A stretch of 64,000 nucleotides of DNA, from contig VXCM01000129.1 of assembly GCA_014773175.1 (NCBI GenBank), forward strand, positions 62,001 to 126,000, given 5' to 3'. A program made the translations under genes and the position numbers. Shown in pieces: positions 13,871 to 26,100 of this stretch (the stretch's first letter is position 1; the number at the start of each line of letters is the position of its first letter). The stretch is from Lucifuga dentata. Lineage: Eukaryota; Chordata; Actinopteri; Ophidiiformes; Bythitidae. The notes beneath the pieces were generated by a model that had not been told where the DNA came from, ran no database searches, and saw only the letters and a list, made by a program, of their open reading frames with translations.

Positions 13871-13890
13871 GCTTTCTGGGAGTTGTAGTT
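13871..13890 (-). promoter_or_regulatory. ZNF143/THAP11 (SBS-type) site
   Basis: On the - strand this reads AACTACAACTCCCAGAAAGC, a near-consensus match to the ACTACAATTCCCAGMATGC family bound by ZNF143/Staf and THAP11. Such sites are common in promoters of housekeeping and divergent genes. It points away from fto. Confidence 0.75.
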
Positions 13891-14052
13891 ATCATTCCTC
13901 CTCTTGTATCACTACTTTCAAGAATATTAGCAACTAAATCAACATCCACAGCACATATTCTCGTTGTCGCATTCCGTGAGTGAAAATAAACGGCTATGTT
14001 TGTATTTATCTTTCCTTAAAGGAGCGCAGAGTGGGACTATTTTTTTTTTCGT

Positions 14053-14074
14053 GGACTACATCACCCAGCGTGGC
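14053..14074 (+). promoter_or_regulatory. second ZNF143-type site, facing fto
   Basis: The + strand reads ACTACATCACCCAGCGTGG from 14055, again close to the ZNF143 consensus (ACTACA..nCCCAGCATGC), about 40 bp upstream of the start codon. It is weaker than the first site because of TCA in the centre and GTGG at the end. Confidence 0.6.
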
Positions 14075-14115
14075 CCCTGACGAAAGCGAGGCAGTGTAAA
14101 CACAACTGCAGGAAC

Positions 14116-14157
14116 ATGAAAAGATCGGGTGACAGTGAGGGGGAGAAGAGAAGAAAG
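14116..14157 (+). CDS. fto: fto exon 1 (start codon, 14 codons)
   Basis: The ATG at 14116 opens a 14-codon exon, [14 protein letters not shown], followed by the donor gtattg. It resembles the short first coding exon of mammalian FTO, which also starts MKR, is polar and charged, and ends in a basic pair in phase 0. The basic residues at both ends fit a nuclear localisation signal, extended by the arginines that begin exon 2. The start was chosen because no closer match exists, and the ATG lies just downstream of a recognisable promoter. Confidence 0.93.
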
Positions 14158-17100
14158 GTATTGATAGCGTTTTTCTCCGTTAGCTCTGGCTTTTTTCTCT
14201 CAGCCCTGTCGCTCTTTGAATATCTTATGCTCCTTATGTGATGATGCTGGCTGCATTTTGAAGCCTACAGAGCCGCGAATGTCAACGCAGACCTCACCTT
14301 GCCTGTTTCCTTTATAGTGTTTTCCATTTTCCCCAGTTCTGCCTCAAAGAAGAATTATACCCTCAAACGATATTTTATTACGCAAATAAACTACTGATAA
14401 ATAGATATAGCCTGCAGAATTACGTGTTGGTGACGTCCCATATCTGCTAGCAACATGGATCACAGCCTGCAGGATATTTGTAAAAATGTCATAATCTATA
14501 TATTAGGATGATTGATTAAAAATATATAAGGTATATTAGGTAGATATGCTATTTTATTATAGGGGCTGAACAAAATAATAAGTTTATCATTGTGTATAGT
14601 ATGGTAAAAGAATAGTTTAGCACAAGAAAAGCCAAAGTTATTGCCAGTAAAGTAGCTATATCTGTGATTTGGCAAGGTGCCAGGCCAGCCGCTTGAGGCT
14701 TTACATCAGAAAATAACTGGTGCCCTGATGTATAGTAAAAATAATTACCAGTAGGGTAATGTTGTAATTTCAACTCTAAAATAATACCCTCTCGGCTGTT
14801 ACACATACTATTACAGCTTTAAATAATGCAAAATGTCCACAGCATGATTTTCAAATGATGTGAAGTGTGTAAATTGCCAGGTAAAAGTAATGTGTGTTGT
14901 GCTGGATGGTGTTGTGTTGTCATGCTGACCTGAGCTTAATCAGATTTTCACATTCTGTATATCTCAGTACGTTTACATGCGTGCTAACACTTTGATTATA
15001 ATCTGATTAAGGTAATGAATCGTTTTTGTTTTTTAATGCAAATGGCAGGCGTACTTCACATCCTGTTAATTTTGTCCATGGCTTACTTTATGGCCTAATT
15101 GCAGTACGTACAAAAATGTCCAAAAAAAAAAAAAAAANAAAAAAAAAAAAAAAGTATGAGTGCATGTAGATGTACTGACTGTAACTTTGCTGTTTGTGGT
15201 TTCTGGTGATTTCTGGGGAAGAAAGGAAAAAGATTCTGCTGTGCCTGAGGCATCCTCAGCTGTACTTTGTCTCTCTTTGTGTCTGTCTGTCTGTTTCCCT
15301 ATCTGTCTCTCCTCTTATCTCCTGACTTGGATGCCGTCTGCCGTGGCACATGTGTTTGGATCATGTTAGACAGCAATGAAACTATGTAGGACGTGGTTCC
15401 TCCTGTTTATGAAAGCAGCCATGGCGGCCAGATGAGCGGCTCAGAGAGAGAACTCATTCCAGCTGGCCCTCAGGCAGCACAGACCTAATGGCTTAGCTTC
15501 TTTTCTCTTTAGACAAATAAAAGGATGAACAAGAGAAATTGTAATTGCAAAATGAGTATATAACCGGAGAACAGCCAAGGAAGGAGCTGCATGCATTTCG
15601 GTCAGTTATAATAATCCAGTCGATGTCTGATGATACAGTTGTCTTGGTTGTTTTACCCAGTAAGTGAGTGTGTATGTGATGCTGCACAATATGAGATGTG
15701 CTATGATTAGCGTATCTCATTTTGAGTTTGGGAATGTAAACGGATGGCAGCCAGGTCTCCTCAGAAAATCTCGATAAGTCTCTACACTGACAGTTTGTTA
15801 GTGTTTTCCTGCATGGGCTATGGATTTTATTAAATGGTATAGGATATGCTTAGGAAGAATTAGCCACAAGTCATATACATTATTTCATATTTAAGTACTC
15901 TCTGTACTAGCAGTTTGTTTGTGTATGCCTATATAGTCTATGAGTTTTATTAAACACAACGGTACAGGAAATGCCTAGGGAGAATTAAAACTATTCTGTT
16001 CATATTAATTCATATTAAAGCAAAATTACTTTTTTTCTACTGCAGTTTTCACATGATTCTTCTTCTATGTTGTTTAAACTGGAAAAGGTTTATTTATAGG
16101 TTTGTGCAGGGCCCTTAGTTCACAAACAGTTTTCCTGTGATCTCATAGCAGCGTTCACCTCACCTTGTACCCTGATGAATTGAAAACATTATGCTTTATC
16201 AGGGTCATCATCCCAGATTAATTTCCACTCATGCTTTGGAGAGTGTGAAAGCAGAACTGACCCTGTCCCTTACCCCAATGTTCTAATACTGCCTTTGATG
16301 CAAGCTGGCCATTTGGCTAGTGTTGACAAGTATAAAGTGTAGTGTCGAAACAGGAAGTGTGTGTGAGCTGCAGGCTAAGTAATGATCACACAGGGTCACC
16401 AGATGTTGTGAGGTCCTGAGCTCAGCCCAGCCCATTGCTCAGATCAGCCTCATTGGTTTGCTCTGGTTGTGGCAGCTAGTGCAAGCTGTTTAGGGTATTT
16501 AATTTCTGAACACTCATTAAAATGGTTTGTGTTTCCCTTGGCAATTCTGTTAAATTAACAACTACCGAGGTAAAAGCTGATTATGTGGCCACACATCCAG
16601 ACATGGTTAATCAATTCTCCCCCCACAAAATGTTAGCTGGTGAATTAGTGTAAAGGAAACGATTTATGGCGAGTAATGCCGACGTCCTGTCATGTCAGGC
16701 CTGGTGTTTTAGCAAGAGGGGGGTGTCAGATTCAGCACATTCAGCAGCTTTGTGCTCTGCCGGCCATCTTTTTCTCTCTCTTAACCCAAGCTACATGCTG
16801 CTTGCTCTATTAATGAGCCAATAATGAAGAAATAGTGTTGGGTGCTGACATAAAACATGGGTATGGATACCTAAGGCAGGATAGCACGTAAGCTCTAACA
16901 GAGGTAGATTTACACACAGGCTCCAGGTAGAATGGCGGAAAAGGGAATGCTCAGTATGGGGGCTCTCACAGCTTCATCAGACCCCCGCCGGTCAAGCCAT
17001 GGAAAAGCCAGAGCTCAGAAAAATACGGCTGTGGCAGATAATGATACCATTACACTAATGGAGCTGGCAAATGAAGGAGAACCCAGACACCCGCTTTATT

Positions 17101-20100
17101 ACCGGAGGGGGCCATTTCCTCACTGCATTCCTAATGGCCTGAGCACCCAGTATTGATCAGGCTATCGTGCTGCTAATCCCCTACAGAATTACTTATTGCT
17201 GGCGAGGTGTCAATCCAACACACGCCCTGCTCTGGCCTAGTTGCTGGGTGGCCGCTAGGTGTCCAGCAGGGACCCACTGGGCTGTGTATTCAGTCATGAT
17301 TTAGGGCCAAGCAGGGATGGCGTCTGGGAGGTCTTCATCGGTGGGCTGGCAGGTTCACTGCGTTAAAAAAAAAAAAGGCAAATGAACCTAACAGCTTTCA
17401 TTTAATTAAGGAGCAGGCAATGATGTGGTTCCTCCCTCTTTATGGCCCCATTGGTCGCTGTGAAGCAAGAGAAGCTGTGAGGTTGATTGTTGTCCTCAGC
17501 AATTGAGTTGTGCTGTAAATAAGAGCTGGCATCAGTGGCAGCAGGACTTCTACTATGTAGGAGCCAGATCTCTGAGCTGCTGCGGGCCTGCTCTGATTAT
17601 AGTGTTTTACAACTCTGACCATACTCTTAGTAATGTTTGTTTCCTATCGCTGAAGATTGAAGACTACCACATGCAAGATTTTCTAAATTATGCATGGTAT
17701 AAATTATTTGAACATGACAGAGAGTGATGCAGCCTGGCCTCATCATCATTACAAATGAATAGGAGGGTCAGGTAGCATAGAGCACTTGGCCCAGGGCTTG
17801 TGACCTGTCATATCCTTGGCCCCTTTACTGGGCCCCTGTGTGCATTAGTATCCTCAGGCCGTTGGAAGCGTGGCATCCTAGCATTAGCAGCCCCCTCTAA
17901 TCACCTCTGGCTTTGGCTAATCAAAGAGTTTACCTTAAGGGGGGCATTTAGCCCTGTTCGTTACAGCCACTCCAGTAGCCATAAAGATGTATTTATATAT
18001 TTCCATCTGGAACAACCTGTCGTGGCTAGGAAAACTAGCTATTGATCCAGATATTTAGTCATTTCTTTCTGCGTGCACCATCAATATTGTGCAAACATCC
18101 GTCCACGCGAGGGTTGACCTCAGCCCTAGCCTCTACTTTTCACTCCCATTGGAGTTCAATGATATACTATTCTGAAAAGTAAAATCAATGGATGAATATG
18201 AAGTTTTGGTGTGTAATATAGAGCAGGCTCAGGGCCCCGGGTCTTTCATTGATCGAATATGTGAGCGTTGGTGGGGGCTGATTAGTCTGCTGCTGAGCTT
18301 TTCCTCTACATGTCTTTACCTTGTCTTGCCTATTTGATCTTTGGCTCATATATTTGGACTGACGTATTTACAGATCAGCTTGGTTAGTCAAGCTTCTGTT
18401 TAACCTTAACAACAGCACACTAAATCTGTAATACATTCATGTTTTTACAGACTGTGCAAGGATGTCATAACTTGTATTGAGGTCAAACTGATAAGTTTTG
18501 TGAAATGATCATAAAATTATTACTCTTGATAGAGTGATTTACATTTGAATTGCTTTGACCACAGAGTAGTAAAATGGGCCACAAATGGATTAAATTTAAG
18601 TTGCACTCTAATTTAACACAAAATAGACAATTTAACAGTATAGAAAGGGAGAGATTCTCTCATTTGAAACTAAAAGGGGACATTTAGTTATCTTTAAGTT
18701 TCTCAGAAGTAGAATTCTGTGTTCTCAAAGATTGTCCAAATGCTGCTAGCAAAATTTTTCACTTTGACTTGAGGTCAGGTACAGATAATAGTATCCACAT
18801 CAGTATTAGAGAACCGCTGTTACCACTGTCATAGGCTGGTGCCACACATTTTAGACTGCTGATCTTATTTTACAGATGGATTCACACTTAAAAAGCTCAA
18901 CACATCACACTGTTCAGCAGGCAGTAGTATATTTGGAGCTGATGATAAACCTGTTTTGTCAGTGAAAACACACCCAACCCTAACCCTGACCCTAAGCACA
19001 GTTCTCCGTGTTTAAGTGATAATTTCACTCTGAGTCACAAGGTGGAGTGGTTCTTACTCCTTGTCCTCTACTACCTCAGAACTGTATATTTTTCATCACT
19101 CCTGGCTCTGCCCACATCTGATTAGCTAAATCAGATGTTTTCACGTGATCATAAGTTGGTGACTCCCACATCTTGATTGGCTAAACACACCTGACTTTAG
19201 TTTTCTGCCATTTAAAAATAATGCTACTTAATTAAGAATTATTCTGTCAAAGTGAAATACGAGATGAGGAAAAAAAAACCCAAAAAACACTTTGTTATAG
19301 CACTATAGCATGTGTAGCATTTATCACCCAGATGATTTTGTCCTGTGGAAGCAGTTATTAGGATTGCCCAAACAGCCCTTGACAGCTCTTGACAGCCTTT
19401 ATGTGTCTGACAGCACCTACCAAGCACCTCATATTAGTGTTGAAGCATTAGCCACTGATGTCAGCGGATTCGTAAACAAGATCGCAATGTGGATCAGGCA
19501 AACTGGCCAACCAGATCAGCCGTCAGATTCAATGAGATTACATAGAGTGTGACCTGCCCAAGTAGGGTCCATCTGTCACAAATGTGTCCCGTCACAAGAG
19601 CAACATAGAATAATCAGTTCAATCAATAGATGGTGGTGGCTCATCGGGCTGGTGCTGAATAAACATGGGAATGACCCTCTCACCTCATACACACAGGCTA
19701 GAGCCTCCTGGGGGTTCATTAGTCGCTCGAGGCTATGATCCGGGTGAGTCGTTATTTTCCATTTCTGTTTGTTTGGCATCCTGGTAATGTGTGTGTGTGA
19801 GAATATACACTAGTCAGTATTCATGTGTACATAGTTGTTATTGTGAAGAATAAGTTTCTATGTGTTTAGGAGTTTGTGTTTGTATGTATGCACATGCTGT
19901 TGTTGGGAATGTTAAGAATGCAACAAGAATAACGAAGTGATAAAAATGTTCAATAAGCTTGTTTTCCATCAGCCGCAGCATGGACATTGGAAGATGAACA
20001 GCATGAGTCTGATTCAGTCTTGGCAGCCAAAGCCAAAATGTCTATAATAACAACTACTAAACCTGCATGCATCATAGCTGCACTAGCTGTTGCTACTTTT

Positions 20101-23100
20101 AGCTAACTCCAATAAAAAGGATTTCACTGTGAAGCCACCTGCACAGGAAAGGGTAATTTTTGATGCTGTTTATTTGTGAATTTATTTTCCTTTGTAATGA
20201 CTCACCTTGCCAATAAAATGAGAGTGCCTACTGCTACGGTGTTGCCCAACATCTGGTTTCAATAGAAGGTCCAAAACCCTTCATTCACAAAAGCTGCAGG
20301 GGACCACATTCACAAGGCTCTGTAAATGGTAACTGTTAATTTGTACATCATAAGTTCTTTTCCATAAATGTGTGTAGTGAAAGTGTGTGAAAATACCTGG
20401 TATAAACTTGTTCAGGGAGGCAGAATATGGGGAATCTATCCCTTTGCCTAGCCAGTTGTTATCATTGGTTTCCTCTGTTAACTTAGGTGTTTGAAGACAA
20501 AAAAAGACAATTTACCTGGTTCACAGGTTCATTCACCTGGTTCATAGGAACCAATTGGTTCCTATGAACCCAAACCCAAATTTGGCTGTGTGCAAATTAA
20601 ATGAAGTCAAATCAGGTCTGGTATGAATATGTCTTATACTTGAATGGATCCAAGTAGACTCCCTACCAGGAAAAAAAATGTACTTTTGAGGTGAGATGGA
20701 GCATGTGAACTGAAGTGCAGGGAAAAATTTAGGTATTCTTTGCTACCTATAATTTGTTAATTGGTGGTACATCATCCTGCTGCCTTTGTTGAGGTTGACC
20801 AAATTTTAGATTGGTTCTATCAGGCCGGTCTCTGTTTAAAAAAAAATGATTCACCCTTGTTGGTTTTGGTATAGGTTTTCCACTGGTCTTTTCAAAATTG
20901 GGCTAAAAAATTTGGACCTGTGAAGATCTTGTAGCACCAACCAAATGCTGTTATCCTGAATCCAGAGGGCTGCACTTAGGCCTCGCAGAATTTTTTTTGC
21001 ATCAGTCATTCTAGTTTTTTCTCTGCATTAATTCTTTGAGAAGTGTCTGTTCACCTCAGGTAGACTGTTCATGTCTCGGTGATTCTTGCTCTGAGCCCAT
21101 GTGTTTTTTCTTCATCAGGCTAACTTTTCCTTGCATATGTGAGGGCACCAATGACAGCTTGACTGGCATGCTGTCAGAAGGGCAATCCTCTCCAATGGTG
21201 GAGCATCAGCCTTTTCCTGAGAGCTTGTATTTGTGTGAGTGTGTTGATCTGTCTGTGTGTGTATCTGCGTGTGTGTGTGGGGTATTGTCAGGATGCGACC
21301 GGCACACTTTGCATGTTTTTCTCAAGACAGGTGCTCCTGGGCGAGCACTGGTGCATGACAGTTGCCTTTCATCGCTGTCTTCTTTACGCTTAACCCTTGA
21401 CCAGCTTTCCCTCCCCTCCTCTTCCTCCTCATCATCCTTTCTGTCTCCTCCCTCCCTCATAAACTCACGTCTGGCCTCTTCTCACAACGCTTCCCTCAGC
21501 CGTTCTGAGTGATGGACTGCAAAGGTGGATGGCGGGTTGTATGTGGTGGTGTGGTGCAGCAGGCTTGTCATAAGCCCAACACTGTCAGGGCACGTAATCC
21601 AGCTGTCCACACTAAACCACACACACACACACACACACACCCCCCCCCACACACACTTACACTCACGGCACAACTTTTTGTTCAACAGTCCGTAATTCCA
21701 TCTACTGGTGCTGTCAAGCTCTTGATCAAACGTGCATAAAGAAAAGAGCCCCTTGGCTGAATCCCATCTTCTCTCCTCCTATCATAATGTAGGCAGATTT
21801 TCCCTCCTCTGCCTGTTTCTTCAGCTCTGTTTATTCAAGATGAGCCTGACTGGGGGGCAGCAGGTCACATCCACTTGCCTGGGTAAAGCGGTCCTGAATT
21901 GAGGGTTGTCTCCAGTGAGGTGGAGAGAGGAAAAAAAAACAGGAGAAAGGGTTAGGAGGGTCTGGCAAGCGGTCATGTCAGGGCTGTTTTGGGGGCTATT
22001 TGTGTGTGTGCAAGTGTATATGTGTGTGATTTATTTGTGTTTGAGTGTGTGATGGCAGGGGTAGGGTTTAGGGAGTTTGAGGGTTCAGTTGTCAACCCCT
22101 GTGTCATGCTTGCCCTGGCCCTGTTTTGTAGAGGGCATCCACTGTCATTTGTTGCAGGACTGTTTGAAGTGGAGTGAGTCACGGAAGCATAAAAGCAGTC
22201 AGCACACCGCGAGCTCTCAGGTGCCTGAAATATCACACATTCAGAGAAAAGTACAAACTCATACACTATAAGAACTAATACCGAACTAGGACACATTAGA
22301 GCTCATACCTCCACCAAGGCCCAACAAGCCTAGACAGAGTTTGTCTTGTTCTAATTACAACCTACAGAGAAAAAAAGGACTATAATACTTTCTGACTCTA
22401 TCTTTATAACTGTTAAGGAACATACTGGTGGTTTTACATGTTTGAGCCCAATAAAAACTACCGGCATACACATTAACCCTTAAATGCATGAGTCGTTTTC
22501 CATCCATTCCTACATACGTCGGGTCGTTAGAGACCCGTAACTTACCCAACACAAATTGAGCTACAAAGTGAAATATTTTTGCTTGTAAACTTCACAAACA
22601 TTTTATGAATGATTACAAACCTACAAAAAACAAAACAAAACAAAACATTTTTTGCCATATTATATTTTTACAATGACTTATAGATCCCGTCATCAAAGCC
22701 AGAGCATCACAGCGATGCTGCTCTGCATGAAGCTCTGACACGGCGCTGCAGCGTCTTTCTGTAGCAGTAAGCTAGCAGCATAGCTACAGCAGAAACAGCC
22801 TCGTTCCTCCCAGTTTCAGCGTTTGTTCATCATATCAGTGATACTACAGCGCCACCTACAGACCACAGTTGAAAACACTTACTTGCTGCCAGGAAAAAAA
22901 AAAAAAAAAANAAAAACATTAGAAAAACAATTATTTTCATCAAGTTTGACAACTTGAAACCATAAAACTGTTAAAAACTAAGAATTTGAGAAATACCAGG
23001 TCGAGGGCTTAATTGAAAACAAATGAATTAGAGGTGTATAACGTGGTCCTGGATCGCTAAAGACCCGTCCTATGCTTTAAGGGTTAAAGTTACTGCCACC

Positions 23101-26100
23101 CATTTTCCAAAATATAAAACTGTATTTTAGTTTTGTGTTATTTTGTCAAATCCCCTAATCTTTCAAAATCAAATGTCCAGGTGACACACCCACGTTAAAG
23201 ACTGATGTTTTTTCTGCTAACACTTGAAAGCAGTTATTTTAATACTCTTAGGACTATATTTCCAGGTGTGGTCCTCTAAATATACATCAAAAATGCTACT
23301 GAATCAGCAGCTGCTCATTGCTGGTTGTTGCATGTTGCATGTTTCTAGCCCTTTGTCACCGTATCACAATTCCATTAAAGCACTCCCTGCCCTAATCATA
23401 GTTTAGTCCTCCAGAGCCAGATCCGTATTTGGGTCAGGACCAAATTGCACCCACTATCATAAATATGACATATTTTTTTAATGAGTCATGTCCACCATTC
23501 CACCAAAGTCTGTCAAAATTGTCTCATTACTTTTAGATAAATCCCGCTTAACAAACGTAACAGTCCAACAAATGAATTAGAAGGTGTAGGTGAAAAACTA
23601 ACTTCCATGGCAGAGAGATTATTCAGGATTGGGCTGAAACTGGCCAGAAAGTGTTTTCTAGGCTTATTATCCAAATTGTTTTATGCAGTTTTAACATTTC
23701 ATTCTTAAATAATACTTAAATTCTTAAATCATACTTGAAACAAGCTTTAGGAAAGCCATATAAGTAAACTTCTGGGTTTCATACATCATTCTAAAGTTCT
23801 AAGTTTATCCTGTGTGTGTGTTATCGTTATCTGTGTAGGTGTATGTATGTGTTTAGTATGACATACATCTCCCACATTCTCACCACTATGGAAAAACAGC
23901 AATGGTTAAGACACCTTAAACTTGTTGTTGGAGTGTCAGCGAAGACATGAGCACAGCGGCACACCAAGAGCCTAATCCAACAACAGCCTCTCTGCCATAC
24001 TGTACACCCGCTATCTGTGAGCGAGTGGACCGCTTCCTCGCAAGCATTGTCATATATAGAGGGCATTGTCACATATGAGATGTAAATGCGATGACAAGCT
24101 AGTGTCTTGGTTGACTGACAGCACAGAGGGATTGGGCTAATCTGAGTGACTGATTTGTGGTGCGCGGCAGCTCGGCTGTCCCCATAACTCCTGAGAAATA
24201 GACAGCTTCAGCAGAGTTATCTGTGTTTGTAAGTCCTTCTGCTGCGCTGGGATGACAATAGGGATTAGTGCCACCGTTCTTTAAACTGTTTTTTTTTTTT
24301 TTNTTTTTTTTTTTTTTTATTTTATTTTTGGGAGGGGGAAAGGAAACCTCTTATCGGTGCCTCAGCAGAGTGCTGCCGCAGCCGGTTTTCCTTGACTGTC
24401 AATTAAAGAAGGGATCATTAACTTCAAGGGTATAAATGTTCTAACACTGGTATTACGTTGGGAAGCTAAGTCACTGACAGATGTTCCAACTTTAATTCTC
24501 CACTTGTTTTTTTTGTCCTTTAATTAATTTATGTATCACTATTCGGGTTTTAAATATTTTTTCCTCCTGTCTGCTCTTTGTTAGCCTGTAATCTCAGTTA
24601 CCATGGTAGTCGCAAAGACGATTGGGCCTTGTCAGTCGTCCGTGTTTCTTATGAGGTTCAATCGGCTAATGTATTCAATATCACCCAAACTGAGAGGTAA
24701 ACACTAATGGCTTGTGTGTTCCTGCACTGTCTCAATGAAGCCTGGAGGCCAGGCATCATTCCCTGGGATTTTCAACAGAAGGACCCAGCAATTTAGAAAG
24801 GTGGTTGGTGAAAATAAAAGGACTGCAGCTCACATCTGTGTACTTGTACTGTATGTTTTTTGGGGATGAACAATAAAATTAGTGTACTATTTTGAGGTTT
24901 TCTTTTGGAGCTTTGTTGGTGGTTGTAAAGTGTGAGTATGACAGATGTGGTTGAGATTTCCTGAGAGTGGAAGTATCACAGCCATAGAGCTGCTGCAGTG
25001 GGATACGTGGAGTGTGTACTGTAGGTAGCCACGCAGACAGAAAGACAGAGAGAGAGGGAGAGAAGAGAAGGGTATTGGGAGAGAGACAAGCGACAGAGAC
25101 TGCTAATGGGCAAACTCTCTTCATCCGCCCAACCACCAGCACTGCCATCACCACCGCCCTGTTCTCTCCTGACAGTTCTTTTCCTTTGTTCTCCCCCTCG
25201 GCCCACTCTCTGCCGGGGATTCGTGACAAGTTTTCGCGGGCTGATCAAACGCAGCGGTGACACCTGATTAGGATATGGCGCGTGTTTACAGTCGTGCATG
25301 GCGAGGACTCCCCCCTTCTCAGACAACAAGGGAGACTTCACCTTGACTAATTAAATTTGCACCTGCAATGCCAGCTGTGACAGCCACTGGAGGGCTGCAT
25401 TTATTTATGTCACTCCATACATACTTCCTGTGACGTTCAGAGAGGCTGAGTGTGCACTAGCGCTTCTGTCTACACACAATGTGTGTTTTTCCAATAGTCG
25501 TCTTTATTGTGTTTGTGTCTGCCCTGATGTTGGGAGTTGGAGTTTGTTCCAGTATGGAGAATGATAATAGTGCCTGCTGTTGTGGTGCTGCTTAAAGGAC
25601 CATACCAACCATTTTGGATGTTTGAGCCTAATATATTCAATTTTTATACATGTAACACTGCTGACAATAATTTCCCTAAGCATACTGCCGGAACGGTGAA
25701 TTAAAAATGTTTTTCCTACTTTCCAGACCTCCATTGGTTTCAGTTCATTCTGGTACGCTATTAAAATCAACTTGTTGGTACTTGAAATGTTCTTGGGATA
25801 GGTGATCCATCCTCGCAAACAAGACGTATATTCAGGTTTTTTTCAGAGTTATGCAATTTTAGCGTTTAAACACAATAAAAACCACAGAGTGAATGTATGT
25901 CTCCACCAGGGAATGTAGTCCCAAAAGAAGACCTGCATTCATTGAATAATTTAAACGACCGTGACTTTGTAAGGCTACATAATTATTAGTAGGCCAAACA
26001 TCGATTTTTAAGGTGGGTGTGTTGCTTGAATATTTGATTTTGTAAGATTGAGAGATTTTGCAAAATATCAGGAAAACTGAAATACAGTTTTATCCTTTGA

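Larger units (their letters stand above)
13800..14115. promoter_or_regulatory. fto promoter / 5' UTR region, probably bidirectional
   Basis: This stretch is richer in G+C and CpG than its surroundings (for example gcgccgcacctgcgcag) and sits directly before the fto start codon. It holds an ETS-like ttccgg near 13851, NRF1-like gcgca half sites near 13807-13820, and two ZNF143/THAP11-type motifs in opposite orientations. There is no TATA box close to the ATG. In vertebrates FTO is head-to-head with RPGRIP1L and the two share a promoter region, so divergent transcription is likely. No rpgrip1l coding exon was seen on the - strand. Confidence 0.7.

Noticed and set aside
18967..18995. caaccctaaccctgaccctaa, a telomere-like phrase
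   Set aside because: Only three imperfect units. Too short to be an interstitial telomere.
21036..21512. A 158-codon + strand open frame in intron 1
   Set aside because: It has no recognisable domain, is rich in Ser/Cys runs from GT and CT repeats, and has no splice or promoter context. It fits a chance frame.
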